This document shows, piece by piece, positions 52,714-61,814 of a DNA stretch of 64,000 nucleotides. Below the pieces are notes generated by a model. The model was not told the DNA's origin and did no database searches. It saw only the letters and a list, made by a program, of their open reading frames with translations. A program made the translations under genes and the position numbers. Position 1 is the first letter of the stretch; each line of letters starts with the position of its first letter. Source of the stretch: CAZGTQ01 sp964528575 (GTDB lineage: Bacteria > Planctomycetota > UBA1135 > GCA-002686595); NCBI GenBank assembly GCA_964528575.1, contig CAZGTQ010000267.1:3394-67393 (forward strand). The letters are read 5' to 3'.

Positions 52714-53439
52714 GTGATCGTCGCCATCCTCACGCTCTTTCCCGAGGCGCTCGAGCCCTACGCGAGGGCGAGCATTCTCGGGATCGCGTGTGAGAAGGGC
52801 ATCCTCGATCTGCGGTTGGTCGACTTCAGGGACTTCACTCGGGACCGACACCGCACGGTGGACGACCGTCCGTTCGGCGGCGGGCCCGGAATGGTTCTCA
52901 AGCCCGAGCCGATCGTCGAGTGCGTCGAGTGGCTCGAGCAACGCGAAGGACCGTTCCGGAAGATCCTGCTCTGTCCGAGCGGCGTGCCGTTCACTCAGGC
53001 GAAGGCCCTCGAGCTGCGCGAGTCGGAGCGCTTGCTCCTGCTCTGCGGACGCTACGAGGGCTTCGACGAGCGGGTTCGGGACCTGGTGGAGTGGGAAGAA
53101 ATCTCGTTGGGCGACTTCGTCCTGGCCGGGGGCGAGCTCCCCGCTCTGGCGATCACCGAGGCCATCGTGCGCCTCGTGCCAGGGTGCTTGGGAGACGAGC
53201 AATCGGCCGAGCAGGAGTCGTTCCGCGGTGAGGGCGGCCTCGACCATCCGCACTACACCCGACCCCGCGTCTACCGTGGCCGCAGCGTCCCCGACGTGCT
53301 GCTGAACGGAGATCATGCGGCGATCGCGGCGTGGCGGGAGCGAGCGGCGCGGTCCCGTACCCGCGAGCGCAGGCCCGACCTGTCGAACAGTCCGAGCACC
53401 GAAACGTCGAGCGAACCGAACGCCCCGGAGGGGACCTAG
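52714..53439 (+). CDS. trmD: tRNA (guanine37-N1)-methyltransferase
   Basis: 241 residues from a GTG at 52714, preceded by AGGGGG. MIVAILTLFPEALEPYARAS, DDRPFGGGPGMVLKPEPI, LLCGRYEGFDERVRDLV and ISLGDFVLAGGELPALAI are SPOUT-class TrmD signatures, the last forming the trefoil knot that binds SAM. It methylates G37 next to the anticodon and prevents frameshifting. The C-terminus has a hydrophilic tail of about 25 residues. rplS follows after two bases. Confidence 0.96.
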   Translation: MIVAILTLFPEALEPYARASILGIACEKGILDLRLVDFRDFTRDRHRTVDDRPFGGGPGMVLKPEPIVECVEWLEQREGPFRKILLCPSGVPFTQAKALELRESERLLLLCGRYEGFDERVRDLVEWEEISLGDFVLAGGELPALAITEAIVRLVPGCLGDEQSAEQESFRGEGGLDHPHYTRPRVYRGRSVPDVLLNGDHAAIAAWRERAARSRTRERRPDLSNSPSTETSSEPNAPEGT

Positions 53440-53441
53440 CC

Positions 53442-53903
53442 ATGCGCCTGATCGATCAACTGGAACGAGAGAACGGCAAGGACCGCCTCCCCACCGTGCA
53501 CGTCGGCGACACGGTCGAGGTCCACTACCTCATCACCGAGGGCGACAAGGAGCGCGTCCAGCTCTTCATCGGCACCGTCATCGCGCTGCAGGGCCGCGGC
53601 ATCCGCCGCACGCTGCGCGTGCGCCGCATCGTCGCCGGCGAAGGCGTCGAGCGGACGTTCCCGCTGCACAGCCCGCGCGTGAAGGACGTCGTCGTCACCC
53701 GCCGCGGCCAGGTGCGGCGCGCGAAGCTCTACTACCTGCGCGACCGCGTCGGCAAGAACACCCGCGTGCGCGAGCTCGTGGGCGACAAGGTGCGCCGCGA
53801 GCGCGAGCGCGAACGCGAACGCGAGAACGCGGAGCAGCAAGCCCCGCAAGAGCCGCGGCGCGCGGGCAAGCCGGACGAAGAGCCCGAGGCCGTCGAGGTC
53901 TGA
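53442..53903 (+). CDS. rplS: 50S ribosomal protein L19
   Basis: 153 residues from the ATG at 53442, with GGAGGGG upstream. MRLIDQLERENGKDRLPTVH, VGDTVEVHYLITEGDKERVQ, FIGTVIALQGRGIRRTLRVR and GVERTFPLHSPRVKDVVVTR identify L19. The family is about 115 residues; here a charged C-terminal tail begins at RRERERERERENAEQQ. It is coupled to trmD in the usual order. Confidence 0.96.
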   Translation: MRLIDQLERENGKDRLPTVHVGDTVEVHYLITEGDKERVQLFIGTVIALQGRGIRRTLRVRRIVAGEGVERTFPLHSPRVKDVVVTRRGQVRRAKLYYLRDRVGKNTRVRELVGDKVRRERERERERENAEQQAPQEPRRAGKPDEEPEAVEV

Positions 53904-53967
53904 GCCCCGACCCCGCACCCTTCCGACCCCTACCCGCCAAGACCGGCTCCCAGTCCCAGGCCTCGAC

Positions 53968-56964
53968 ATGGTCGACAACATCGGTCGCAAGCTCACGCTG
54001 ATCTTCACGCTGGTCGGCGTGTCGATCCTGCTGCTCGTCCTGCCCGAAGAACCGTTCCGCATGGGGCTGGACCTCAAGGGCGGGACGCGGCTCGTCTACA
54101 GCTTCGACTTCAAGCAGGCGTACGACGACGAGGTCCTCGCTGCGGACGAGCCGCAGTACGAGGTGCTCCAGCAGCAGATCCAGATCATCCGCGAGCGCGT
54201 CGACCCGACCGGCGTGCTCGACCCGGTGATCCGGGCCGAAGGCGACGACCGCGTCGTGATCGAGCTGCCGGGAACGGCGAGCACGCTCAACCGGCCGCGC
54301 GGCTCGCTCGCGGCGCCGATCGGCGCGTCCGCGGACAGTCTCACCATCCAGACCGACGAGATCAGCGCGTTCCCCGAAGCGGACGGCATCGTGTCCGTCG
54401 GCCTGGAGACGATCGCGTACCGCGAGCGCGAGGGCGACGTGCTGACGGGGCTGACGCGCGGCCTGCACGGAGCGCCGGCCGACCACGAGGCGGGCGAGGA
54501 GCTCGTGCTGGTCAGCGGCGACCCCATCCAGAACCGGATCGAGAGCCTGGGCGACCTGTCGTTCATGATCCTGGCGCTGGACGGCGACCTGGCGGACACG
54601 GACATGACGACCGAGCGCACGCGCATGGGCGAGTGGCTCGACGCCAACCCCGGCCGGCGGCTCGTCGACTACAACCAGGTGGCGCACGCGACGGGCGGGC
54701 CGCACCCGCAACTGAGCTGGTACCCGCTGCGGGTCCCCGAGGGCGATGTCGACACGGGCGAGCGCAACCGCGCCGTCGCCGTGCTGAACCAGCAGAGGCA
54801 AGAGTGGACGTTCCGCGGCGACGCGCTCGGCCGCGTCTACTACACGTTCGACGAGCTCGGGTACCCCGCGGTCGGCTTCGAGATGAAGCCGCAGCGGCGC
54901 GCCAACTTCAGCGACTTCACCGGCGCGAACGTCGGTCGCAACCTCGCGATCGTCCTCAACGACGTCGTCTACTCGTCGCCGAACCTCGAGCAGCGGCTGT
55001 CGGGCTCGAGCATCATCCGCGGCCGTTTCACCGACGAGGAGGTGCGCGACCTCGTCACGGTGCTGCGCACGGGCTCGCTGCGGCTGCGCCCGACGCTCGA
55101 GCAGCGCGAGAGCGTCGGCCCCACGCTCGGCGCGGACTACGTGCGGCGCGGCCTCTTGAGCGGCGTGCTCGGCCTGCTCGCGGTGCTCGCGTTCATGATC
55201 GTCTACTACCGCCGGCTGGGCATCTACTCGGCGATCTCGCTGTTCGCGACGATGCTCATGCTGATGGGCGGCATGGCGTTCCTGCAGGCGACGCTGACGC
55301 TGCCCGGCATCGCGGGCATCATCCTGACCGTCGGCATGGCGGTCGACGCGAACATCCTGATCTTCGACCGCTTGCGCGAAGAGACCGAGAAGGGCCGCAA
55401 CATCAAGCAGGCGGCCAAGAACGGCTTCCAACACGCGACGAGCGCGATCCTCGACGCGAACATCACGTCGTTCCTGACGGCGTTCATCCTGTACCAGATG
55501 GGCACCGGCCCCGTGCGCGGTTTCGCCGTCACGCTCATGGTCGGCATCGTCGTGTCGGTGTTCTCGGCGCTCGTCATCACGCGGGTGCTCGTGCACTACG
55601 CCCTCGAGAAGGGCGTGCGCGCGTTCCCGATGGGCGCGTGGCTGGCGCGGGCGAACTTCAAGTTCCTCGACAAGTGGCGCGTCGCGTGCGCCGCGTCCGC
55701 GCTCTTCATCGTCGCGGGGCTGTTCCTGTTCGCGTCGCTCCCCGACACGCGCAAGCTCGGCATCGACTTCCTCGGCGGCGACACGACGCGCATCAACACC
55801 GAGCAGCCGCAGACGACCGACGAGATCCGCCTTCTCGTCGGGAACCTCGAGACGCAGGGCGTGCGTCGTTCGCTCGAGGTGAAGCCGGTGCTCGACTCCG
55901 GCGTCGGCGACGGGCGCTACACCGAGTTCCGGATCACGTACAAGAAGGGGTCGGAGCCCGCCCCGGCGCCGGGCGCCTCCGGGGACGAGGCGGCGGTCGT
56001 CGACAAGGAGTTCCGCAACCTGCTCGAGGAGGCGCTGTCCCCCGTGCTCGCCAAGGGGCCGGTCGCGCTCGCCGAGAACGGGATCACGACGACCGAGGGC
56101 GTCACGACCGCGACGTTCGATCTGTACTTCCTGGAAGGGCACCCCGAGGTCGACGTCGTCGAGCGGCTCGGCGTCGCCGGGATCCGCGAGCCCCAAGTCG
56201 AGCCCGGGCCGGTTGCCGAGAGCTACCGCGTGACGGGCAAGCTGCCGGCGGCGATGACGCCGCTCGCGCTCAACGACAGCGTCGTGCAGTCGTTCCAGGG
56301 CGCGACCGACTCGAACCAGGTCGCGTACACGCTCAAGGAGCCGATCCCCGAGACGACGGTCGTCGGCGAGCAGGTCGTCGGCGAGCTGCGCGACAGCGCG
56401 ATCCTCGCGATCCTCGTCAGCCTCTTCGTCGTCGTGATGTACATCCGCGTCCGGTTCGCCGAGTACAGCTACGGCTTCGCGGCGGTCACTGCCATCTTGC
56501 ACGACGTGCTCGTGACGATCGGCGTGCTGGCGATCCTGATGCAGACGACGGACCTCGCCGTCGAGATCAGCCTGCCGATGATCGCGGCGTTCCTGACGAT
56601 CATCGGCTACTCGCTGAACGACACGATCGTCATCTTCGACCGCGTGCGGGAGAACCTGCCGCGCTCGGCCGGCACGATGTCCGAGATCATCGACACGTCG
56701 ATCAACCAGACGCTGTCGCGGACGATCATGACGTCGACGACGACGTTGATCGCGGTCGCGCTCCTGTTCGCGTTCAACGTCGGGACGGGGAACGTGCTCG
56801 AGGGCTTCTCCCTCGCGATGATCTGCGGCATCCTCGTCGGCACGTACTCGACGATCTTCATCGCCAGCCCGCTGCTCGCGGCGCTCGAGTCGCGCCGCCG
56901 CCGCCGCGCGGGCGCTCCCGACGCGCTCAGCGTTCCGGCGCCGAGCAAGTCGACGACGGTCTGA
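53968..56964 (+). CDS. secDF: Fused protein export membrane protein SecDF
   Basis: 998 residues. SecD part: MGLDLKGGTRLVYSFDFK after the first helix, a large periplasmic domain, GADYVRRGLLSGVLGLLAVL and GIILTVGMAVDANILIFDRL. SecF part from about residue 560: SLPDTRKLGIDFLGGDTTRI, a periplasmic domain, and ILHDVLVTIGVLAIL with LNDTIVIFDRVREN. Twelve membrane helices in total. It uses the proton gradient to pull preproteins out of SecYEG. SecD and SecF are separate genes in E. coli; fusion is known in several phyla. Confidence 0.96.
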   Translation: MVDNIGRKLTLIFTLVGVSILLLVLPEEPFRMGLDLKGGTRLVYSFDFKQAYDDEVLAADEPQYEVLQQQIQIIRERVDPTGVLDPVIRAEGDDRVVIELPGTASTLNRPRGSLAAPIGASADSLTIQTDEISAFPEADGIVSVGLETIAYREREGDVLTGLTRGLHGAPADHEAGEELVLVSGDPIQNRIESLGDLSFMILALDGDLADTDMTTERTRMGEWLDANPGRRLVDYNQVAHATGGPHPQLSWYPLRVPEGDVDTGERNRAVAVLNQQRQEWTFRGDALGRVYYTFDELGYPAVGFEMKPQRRANFSDFTGANVGRNLAIVLNDVVYSSPNLEQRLSGSSIIRGRFTDEEVRDLVTVLRTGSLRLRPTLEQRESVGPTLGADYVRRGLLSGVLGLLAVLAFMIVYYRRLGIYSAISLFATMLMLMGGMAFLQATLTLPGIAGIILTVGMAVDANILIFDRLREETEKGRNIKQAAKNGFQHATSAILDANITSFLTAFILYQMGTGPVRGFAVTLMVGIVVSVFSALVITRVLVHYALEKGVRAFPMGAWLARANFKFLDKWRVACAASALFIVAGLFLFASLPDTRKLGIDFLGGDTTRINTEQPQTTDEIRLLVGNLETQGVRRSLEVKPVLDSGVGDGRYTEFRITYKKGSEPAPAPGASGDEAAVVDKEFRNLLEEALSPVLAKGPVALAENGITTTEGVTTATFDLYFLEGHPEVDVVERLGVAGIREPQVEPGPVAESYRVTGKLPAAMTPLALNDSVVQSFQGATDSNQVAYTLKEPIPETTVVGEQVVGELRDSAILAILVSLFVVVMYIRVRFAEYSYGFAAVTAILHDVLVTIGVLAILMQTTDLAVEISLPMIAAFLTIIGYSLNDTIVIFDRVRENLPRSAGTMSEIIDTSINQTLSRTIMTSTTTLIAVALLFAFNVGTGNVLEGFSLAMICGILVGTYSTIFIASPLLAALESRRRRRAGAPDALSVPAPSKSTTV

Positions 56965-57005
56965 CGCCTGTCGATCCGCCGATCGCGATCCGCTAGCCTG
57001 AGCGC

Positions 57006-57509
57006 GTGCGGATCGCGATCGGCATCGGCGCGCTGTTCGCCCTGTTCGGGCTCGCGGCGCTGTGGCAGCACTGGATCGAGGGCCAGCTCGCCCGCGAGCA
57101 GGCGCTCGCCGTCGCCGCGGCCGGGCGGGTCGCCGCCGTCGACGACCCCGATCCTTGGTCGACCGTGCTCGTCGGCCGCGCATCGGGCGCAGACCCGCTG
57201 GAGCCTGCGGTCGAGCGCTCGGCTCGCCCCGCCGCGGCGCCCGCGGGCGTGGCCGTCCAGTCCGCGCCGGCCACGGCTCCGGCCCCCGCGACCCTCGGCT
57301 ACCCCGCCGACTTCGTCCTGCGCGTCCAGGACGGCCAGCGCCTCTGGACGGTTTGCGAGGCGCACTACGGCCGCGCGACGCCCGCGCTCGTCGAGCTCGT
57401 CGCGCGCTACAACCGCCTCGCGAGCCCCGACCGCCTGCGCGTCGGCCAGACGCTGCACCTGCCGGCGCGCGAGAAGCTCGACGCGCTCGCGGCGCACGGC
57501 CGACGCTGA
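57006..57509 (+). CDS. Membrane-anchored LysM-domain protein
   Basis: 167 residues from a GTG at 57006. One N-terminal hydrophobic helix (MRIAIGIGALFALFGLAALW), an Ala/Pro-rich linker, and a C-terminal LysM-like domain (FVLRVQDGQRLWTVCEAHYG, NRLASPDRLRVGQTLHLP). LysM binds peptidoglycan or chitin. It is probably tethered to the inner membrane and reaches the cell wall. It follows secDF by 41 bases. Confidence 0.75.
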   Translation: MRIAIGIGALFALFGLAALWQHWIEGQLAREQALAVAAAGRVAAVDDPDPWSTVLVGRASGADPLEPAVERSARPAAAPAGVAVQSAPATAPAPATLGYPADFVLRVQDGQRLWTVCEAHYGRATPALVELVARYNRLASPDRLRVGQTLHLPAREKLDALAAHGRR

Positions 57510-57669
57510 CGGGGAGCGCGAGGCGGTCGGCGAGAGCCAAGCCAGCGGCGTCGAGGAAGATCGAGCGCCGGCCGCAACCGCGGTCCCCGCGGCTCGGTCC
57601 ACCGTGCACCGTCTCCAGTTGGCGGGTGGGCGCCGCGGACGGCCTGGTCGCGCGCGCGTGAAGCCGCTC

Positions 57670-57733
57670 GCCTCCTGGCTGAGCCGCCTCCTGGCTGAGC
57701 CGCCTCCTGGCTGAGCCTCCTCCTGGCTGGGCT
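57670..57733. repeat. 16-bp tandem repeat at the 3' end of hflX
   Basis: Four units of GCCTCCTGGCTGAGCC with small variations end at the hflX stop codon (CTA at 57732-57734 on the + strand). The array lies directly downstream of the gene. Confidence 0.85.
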
Positions 57734-59063
57734 AGGGCGTCGACGGCTGCCGCGGCTCGGCCGCCGGCTCGATGACGTCGAAGCGGACCCCCTCGACGAC
57801 CTGGCGGCGCACGTTGCCGAAGGCGCCCTCGTCGAGGCGTACCCGCATGACCAGGCCGTTCGGCTCGACGCGCTGGTCGAGCACGATGCCGAGCCGCCGC
57901 AGCGCCGCCGGCGTGCGGCCGTCGGCGAACGGCATCGTCACGTCGACGACGACCGAACGGGCGTCCAGGCGCCGCGCGACGGCGGCGTCGAGGCGATCGA
58001 CCCCCTCGCCGGTGTGCGCGGACACGTACACCGCCTCCTGCGAGCGCCCCTCGCGCAGGAGCACGAGCCCGATCGGGTCCTCGACGCGGTCGATCTTGTT
58101 GAAGACGAAGAGATCGGGCTCGAGCCCGGGAGCCAGCTCGGCGAGCACTCCGTCGACCGCCGCGACCTGCACCGCCGCGTCGGGGTGCGACGCGTCGACG
58201 ACGTGGATCAAGAGGTCGACCTCGAGCGCCTCCTCGAGCGTCGCGTGGAACGACGCGACGAGGTGGTGCGGGAGGCGCTGCAGGAAGCCGACGGTGTCTG
58301 AGAGCAGCACGAGGCGCCCGTCCTTCAGGCGCCACTGGCGCGTGCGCGTGTCCAACGTCGCGAACAGCATGTCGGCCGAGAGCTCGTGCGCGCCCGTGAG
58401 GCGGTTGAGCAGCGTCGACTTGCCCGCGTTCGTGTAGCCCACGAGCCCCGCGGTGAAATGCTCGCGCCGCGACCGCACCTGGCGCCGCTTGCGCGCCTCG
58501 ATCTGTGTGAGCTCCGCCTTCAGGTCGCGGATGCGGTCGTCGAGCAGCCGGCGGTCGGACTCGAGCTGCTTCTCGCCCGGGCCGCGCGTGCCGATGCCGC
58601 CGACCTGGCGCTCGAGGTGCGTCCACATGCGCCGCAGCCGGGGCATCAGGTACTCGACCTGCGCGAGCTCGACCTGCAGGCGCGCCTGCCGCGTCTGCGC
58701 GCGACGGGCGAAGATGTCGAGGATCAGCTCGGAGCGGTCGACGACGCGCCGCCCCCACGCCTTCTCGAGGTTGCGTACCTGCGCCGGCGTCAGGTCGTTG
58801 TCGACGAGCACCGCGTCGGACGAGGTCTTCTCGACCTCGCGCTGGATCTCCTCGACCTTGCCGGCGCCGAACAGCGTCGCGGGCACGGGCCGCGGCCGCC
58901 GCTGCACGATCCCCTCCCCCACGACCTCGGCACCCGCGGCGACCGCGAGACCGCGCGCCTCGTCGAGCGGCCCGCCATGCTCCTCGGCTTGCCCGGGGAA
59001 CAGGACGCCGCAGACGACGACGCGCTCGCGCGGCGGAGCGTTGGGGCGGGGAGCGCGGCTCAT
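57732..59063 (-). CDS. hflX: Ribosome-associated GTPase HflX
   Basis: 443 residues from the ATG at 59063. The N-terminal HflX domain (VERR-type region PATLFGAGKVEEIQREVEKT, ERQVGGIGTRGPGEKQLESD) precedes a GTPase domain with G1 GYTNAGKST near 206-214, G3 DTVGFLQRLPHHLVASFHAT and G4 NKID. HflX splits stalled 70S ribosomes. The first four bases overlap the nadB stop (ATGA), which makes the two an operon. The C-terminal domain of about 60 residues is normal. Confidence 0.96.
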   Translation of the reverse strand: MSRAPRPNAPPRERVVVCGVLFPGQAEEHGGPLDEARGLAVAAGAEVVGEGIVQRRPRPVPATLFGAGKVEEIQREVEKTSSDAVLVDNDLTPAQVRNLEKAWGRRVVDRSELILDIFARRAQTRQARLQVELAQVEYLMPRLRRMWTHLERQVGGIGTRGPGEKQLESDRRLLDDRIRDLKAELTQIEARKRRQVRSRREHFTAGLVGYTNAGKSTLLNRLTGAHELSADMLFATLDTRTRQWRLKDGRLVLLSDTVGFLQRLPHHLVASFHATLEEALEVDLLIHVVDASHPDAAVQVAAVDGVLAELAPGLEPDLFVFNKIDRVEDPIGLVLLREGRSQEAVYVSAHTGEGVDRLDAAVARRLDARSVVVDVTMPFADGRTPAALRRLGIVLDQRVEPNGLVMRVRLDEGAFGNVRRQVVEGVRFDVIEPAAEPRQPSTP

Positions 59064-60697
59064 CGCGCGCCGAGCGCCTCGAACGCAGCCGTGCGGTGAT
59101 GCTCGATCGCGACGATGCGCTGGCCCTCGATCACGGGGGCGAGGTCGGTGTGGGCGCGCCATTGCGCGCGCTCCTGGGGATGGTCGTTGCGCCAATGCAC
59201 GCCGCGCGACTCCGCGCGCTGCAGGGCTCCGATCGTGGCGAGGCGCGCGACGGTCAGCATGTTGAGCAGCTCGAACGTGCGCGTCGTGCGCGGCGCGAGC
59301 TCCTGCACCGCGCGCGTCCACAACTCGATCTTCGCGAGCGCGTCGCCGAGCAGCTTCGCGTCCCGCTCCACGCCCATCTGGTTCCACATCAGCGATTTCA
59401 ACGAGTAGGTCACGTCTTCGATGTTCACACGCAGCGCCGCGGGCGATCGCTCCGGGCCGGGATGCCGGCGGTCGCGGTCGGGGCGGAAGTCGGCATCGCC
59501 CGCCGCCGCGGTCTCGGCTGCGTGCTCGCCGGCGCGCGTGCCGAGCACGAGCGCCTCGAGGAGCGAGTTCGAGCCCATGCGGTTCGCGCCGTGCAGCCCG
59601 GAGCTCGCGCATTCGCCGACCGCCCACAGGCCGGGCACGCTCGCGCGTCCGTCGATGTCGACGCGCAGGCCGCCGATCATGTAGTGCGCGCCGGGACGCA
59701 CGGGCACCGGGTCGTGCGCGATGTCGATGCCGAAGAAGCGGCAGATGCGACTGATGCCGGGGAAACGCACGTGCGGGTCGCCGTCGACGTCCGACAGGTC
59801 GAGATAGACGCTCGTGTCGCGCGTCTCGACCATCCGACGGAAGACGGCGCGGCTGACGACGTCGCGCGGCGCGAGCTCGGCAGCGGGATGCCAGTCGGGC
59901 ATGAAACGCACGCCGTCGCGGTCGCGCAGGACGCCGCCCGCGCCGCGCACGATCTCGCTGATCAGGACGCGCGCCGCGCCGGCGATGTAGAGGCAGGTCG
60001 GGTGGAACTGGAAGAACTCGAGGTCGCGGACGACCGCTCCCGCTCGCAATCCGAGCGCGATCCCGTCGCCCGTCGCGATGGCGGGGTTGGTCGTCTCGCG
60101 GTACACCTGCCCAGCGCCACCTGTCGCGAGCACGACCTGGCTCGCCACGAACGCGACGGTGTCGCCGCGCTCCGTCGTCGCCAGCGCTCCGCGCACGCCG
60201 CCGTCGGGCGCAGCGAGCAGATCGATCACGAATGTCTCGGGGAAGAGCGTGATCGACGGATGCGCGCGCAGCGACTCCGTGATCGCGCGCTGCAGCTCGA
60301 GCCCCGTGGCGTCGCCGTGCGCGTGCAGGATGCGCCGGTGCGCGTGACCGCCTTCGCGCGACAGGTCGAAGTCGCCGTCGGGGCCGCGGTCGAAGCGCGC
60401 GCCCCAGGCGCTCGTGCGCTCGATCGCTGCCGGGGCGCCCCGCACGACCGCCTCGACGACCGCCGGCTCGCACAGCCCGCACCCCACCCGGAGCGTGTCG
60501 GCGACGTGGGAGTCGAACGAGTCCTCGCGGCCGACGACCGCCGCGACCCCGCCCTGCGCGTACAGCGTGTTGCCCTCCTGCGGGTCGGACTTGGTCAGGA
60601 GCGCGACCGATGCGCCGGCGTCGGCGGCGGCCAACGCAGCGGAGCCCCCCCCGGCTCCCCCGCCCACGACGAGCACGTCGAAGCGGTAGAGCGGCAC
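59060..60697 (-). CDS. nadB: L-aspartate oxidase
   Basis: 545 residues if translation starts at the GTG at 60697; an upstream ATG at 60802 would add 35 residues with no family features, so I prefer the GTG. FAD-binding VLVVGGGAGGGSAALAAADA at the N-terminus, QGGVAAVVGREDSFDSHVAD, EIVRGAGGVLRDRDGVRFMP, PGAHYMIGGLRVDIDGR and ASSGLHGANRMGSNSLLEAL are NadB signatures. It makes iminoaspartate for NAD synthesis. nadA and nadC are not in the window. Confidence 0.93.
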   Translation of the reverse strand: MPLYRFDVLVVGGGAGGGSAALAAADAGASVALLTKSDPQEGNTLYAQGGVAAVVGREDSFDSHVADTLRVGCGLCEPAVVEAVVRGAPAAIERTSAWGARFDRGPDGDFDLSREGGHAHRRILHAHGDATGLELQRAITESLRAHPSITLFPETFVIDLLAAPDGGVRGALATTERGDTVAFVASQVVLATGGAGQVYRETTNPAIATGDGIALGLRAGAVVRDLEFFQFHPTCLYIAGAARVLISEIVRGAGGVLRDRDGVRFMPDWHPAAELAPRDVVSRAVFRRMVETRDTSVYLDLSDVDGDPHVRFPGISRICRFFGIDIAHDPVPVRPGAHYMIGGLRVDIDGRASVPGLWAVGECASSGLHGANRMGSNSLLEALVLGTRAGEHAAETAAAGDADFRPDRDRRHPGPERSPAALRVNIEDVTYSLKSLMWNQMGVERDAKLLGDALAKIELWTRAVQELAPRTTRTFELLNMLTVARLATIGALQRAESRGVHWRNDHPQERAQWRAHTDLAPVIEGQRIVAIEHHRTAAFEALGAR

Positions 60698-60875
60698 GCG
60701 GCGCGGATCGACGTCCAGGAGGCGCCTGTCGAGGCCGGATTCGACGCGGATGTGCAAGGGTCGGTTGCTCCGCCGGCCAGAGGCCCCCGGAGAGCCTCGC
60801 ATTCTAGTGCGTCCTGCGCTGCAGATGTCCGCCGTCCGCACCGCTCGGCCCGCGGGCGGGCGCACATTTTCAGCA

Positions 60876-60912
60876 GTTCGGGACTTGTTCGGGTCTGGCG
60901 CCGCGCTAGATT
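60876..60912 (+). promoter_or_regulatory. Predicted lexA promoter and LexA operator
   Basis: GTTCGGGACTTGTTC (60876-60890) matches GTTC-N7-GTTC, the LexA box of alphaproteobacteria. Its right half is the -35 element TTGTTC (60885-60890); after a 16-base spacer TAGATT (60907-60912) forms the -10. A third GTTCGGG lies at 60921-60927. LexA bound here would block its own promoter. Confidence 0.6.
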
Positions 60913-61021
60913 AGGCTCCTGTTCGGGTCCTCGGCGGGTCTGCCTCGCCACCCCCAAGGCGCCCGCCGAGGCTCCGGCCTCTTCCGCTCGCTCCCGAACT
61001 CGAGACCTACGGACTCCAGCC

Positions 61022-61108
61022 ATGACGCGCCTGATCCACCACGCTCGCCAGGAAGCGCTTTCCTACCTCTTCTTCGCGGCGCTTGTCGCCACGACCTTCG
61101 TGATGTGA
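61022..61108 (+). CDS. Possible 28-residue membrane peptide in the lexA leader
   Basis: ATG at 61022, TGA at 61106-61108. The peptide starts MTRLIHHARQEALSYLFFAA and ends LVATTFVM, one amphipathic stretch followed by a hydrophobic one. It begins about 100 bases after the predicted transcription start and 89 bases before lexA. There is no strong ribosome binding site. It could be a small SOS-linked membrane protein or a chance frame; only the position and the hydrophobic pattern support it. Confidence 0.35.
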   Translation: MTRLIHHARQEALSYLFFAALVATTFVM

Positions 61109-61196
61109 CGCTCGTGCTGTGACGCTGGCTCCGACGCGACACGCTCGCGCCCAGGACTCGCCGCCCGCCCCGTCGTCCGCTACCGTTTGCCGCCCG

Positions 61197-61814
61197 ATGC
61201 CGACTCCTCCCCTCACGCGTCGCCAACGCGAGATCGTCGACTTCCTGCGCGCGTACCAGCGTGCCGAGAGCATCAGCCCGACGCTGGACGAGATCGCGCA
61301 GCACTTCGGCGTCAACAAGGTCACGATCTTCGGACACGTCGCGGAGCTCGAGCGCAAGGGCGTGCTCGAGCGCGCCGCGAAGGGCATCAGCCGGGGGCTG
61401 CGTATCGTCGGGGAGGAGGCCGGCGCCGCGTCCTCGCCGGCGCTCACGCCGCTGCGGATCCTCGGAACGATCGCCGCGGGCAGCCCGATCGAAGCGATCG
61501 AGGAGCCCGAGGTGCTCGAGCTCGGCGATCTCGTACCGCCCGGGGCCGAGGTCTATGTGCTGCGCGTACGCGGCGAGTCGATGATCGAGGACGCGATCCG
61601 CGATGGCGATCTCGTGTTGGTCGAGCAGCGGGACACGGCTCGCAACGGGGAGACGGTGGTCGCGGTGCTGCCCGACGGCGAGGTGACGCTCAAGCGCTTC
61701 TACCGCGAGGCGGGCCGCGTCCGATTGCAGCCCGCCAACGCCTCGATGCAGCCCATCCTCGTCCCGGACGTCGAGATCCGCGGCATCGTGATCGGCGTCG
61801 TCCGTCGCTACTGA
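61197..61814 (+). CDS. lexA: SOS repressor LexA
   Basis: 205 residues from the ATG at 61197. Winged helix-turn-helix at the N-terminus (LTRRQREIVDFLRAYQRAES, with recognition helix NKVTIFGHVAELERKG), a linker, then the S24 protease domain. The autocleavage site is A94-G95 (ILGTIAAGSPIEA), with catalytic S128 (RGESMIED) and K166 (EVTLKRFY). It represses DNA-damage genes. The recognition helix lacks the S-R-x-A of E. coli LexA, in line with a different box. The frame is open upstream, but this ATG gives the standard length. Confidence 0.95.
   Translation: MPTPPLTRRQREIVDFLRAYQRAESISPTLDEIAQHFGVNKVTIFGHVAELERKGVLERAAKGISRGLRIVGEEAGAASSPALTPLRILGTIAAGSPIEAIEEPEVLELGDLVPPGAEVYVLRVRGESMIEDAIRDGDLVLVEQRDTARNGETVVAVLPDGEVTLKRFYREAGRVRLQPANASMQPILVPDVEIRGIVIGVVRRY

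Noticed and set aside
60698..60865. N-terminal extension of nadB to an upstream start
   Set aside because: The extra residues are Arg/Gly/Ser-rich with no family match, and the GTG at 60697 gives the usual length.
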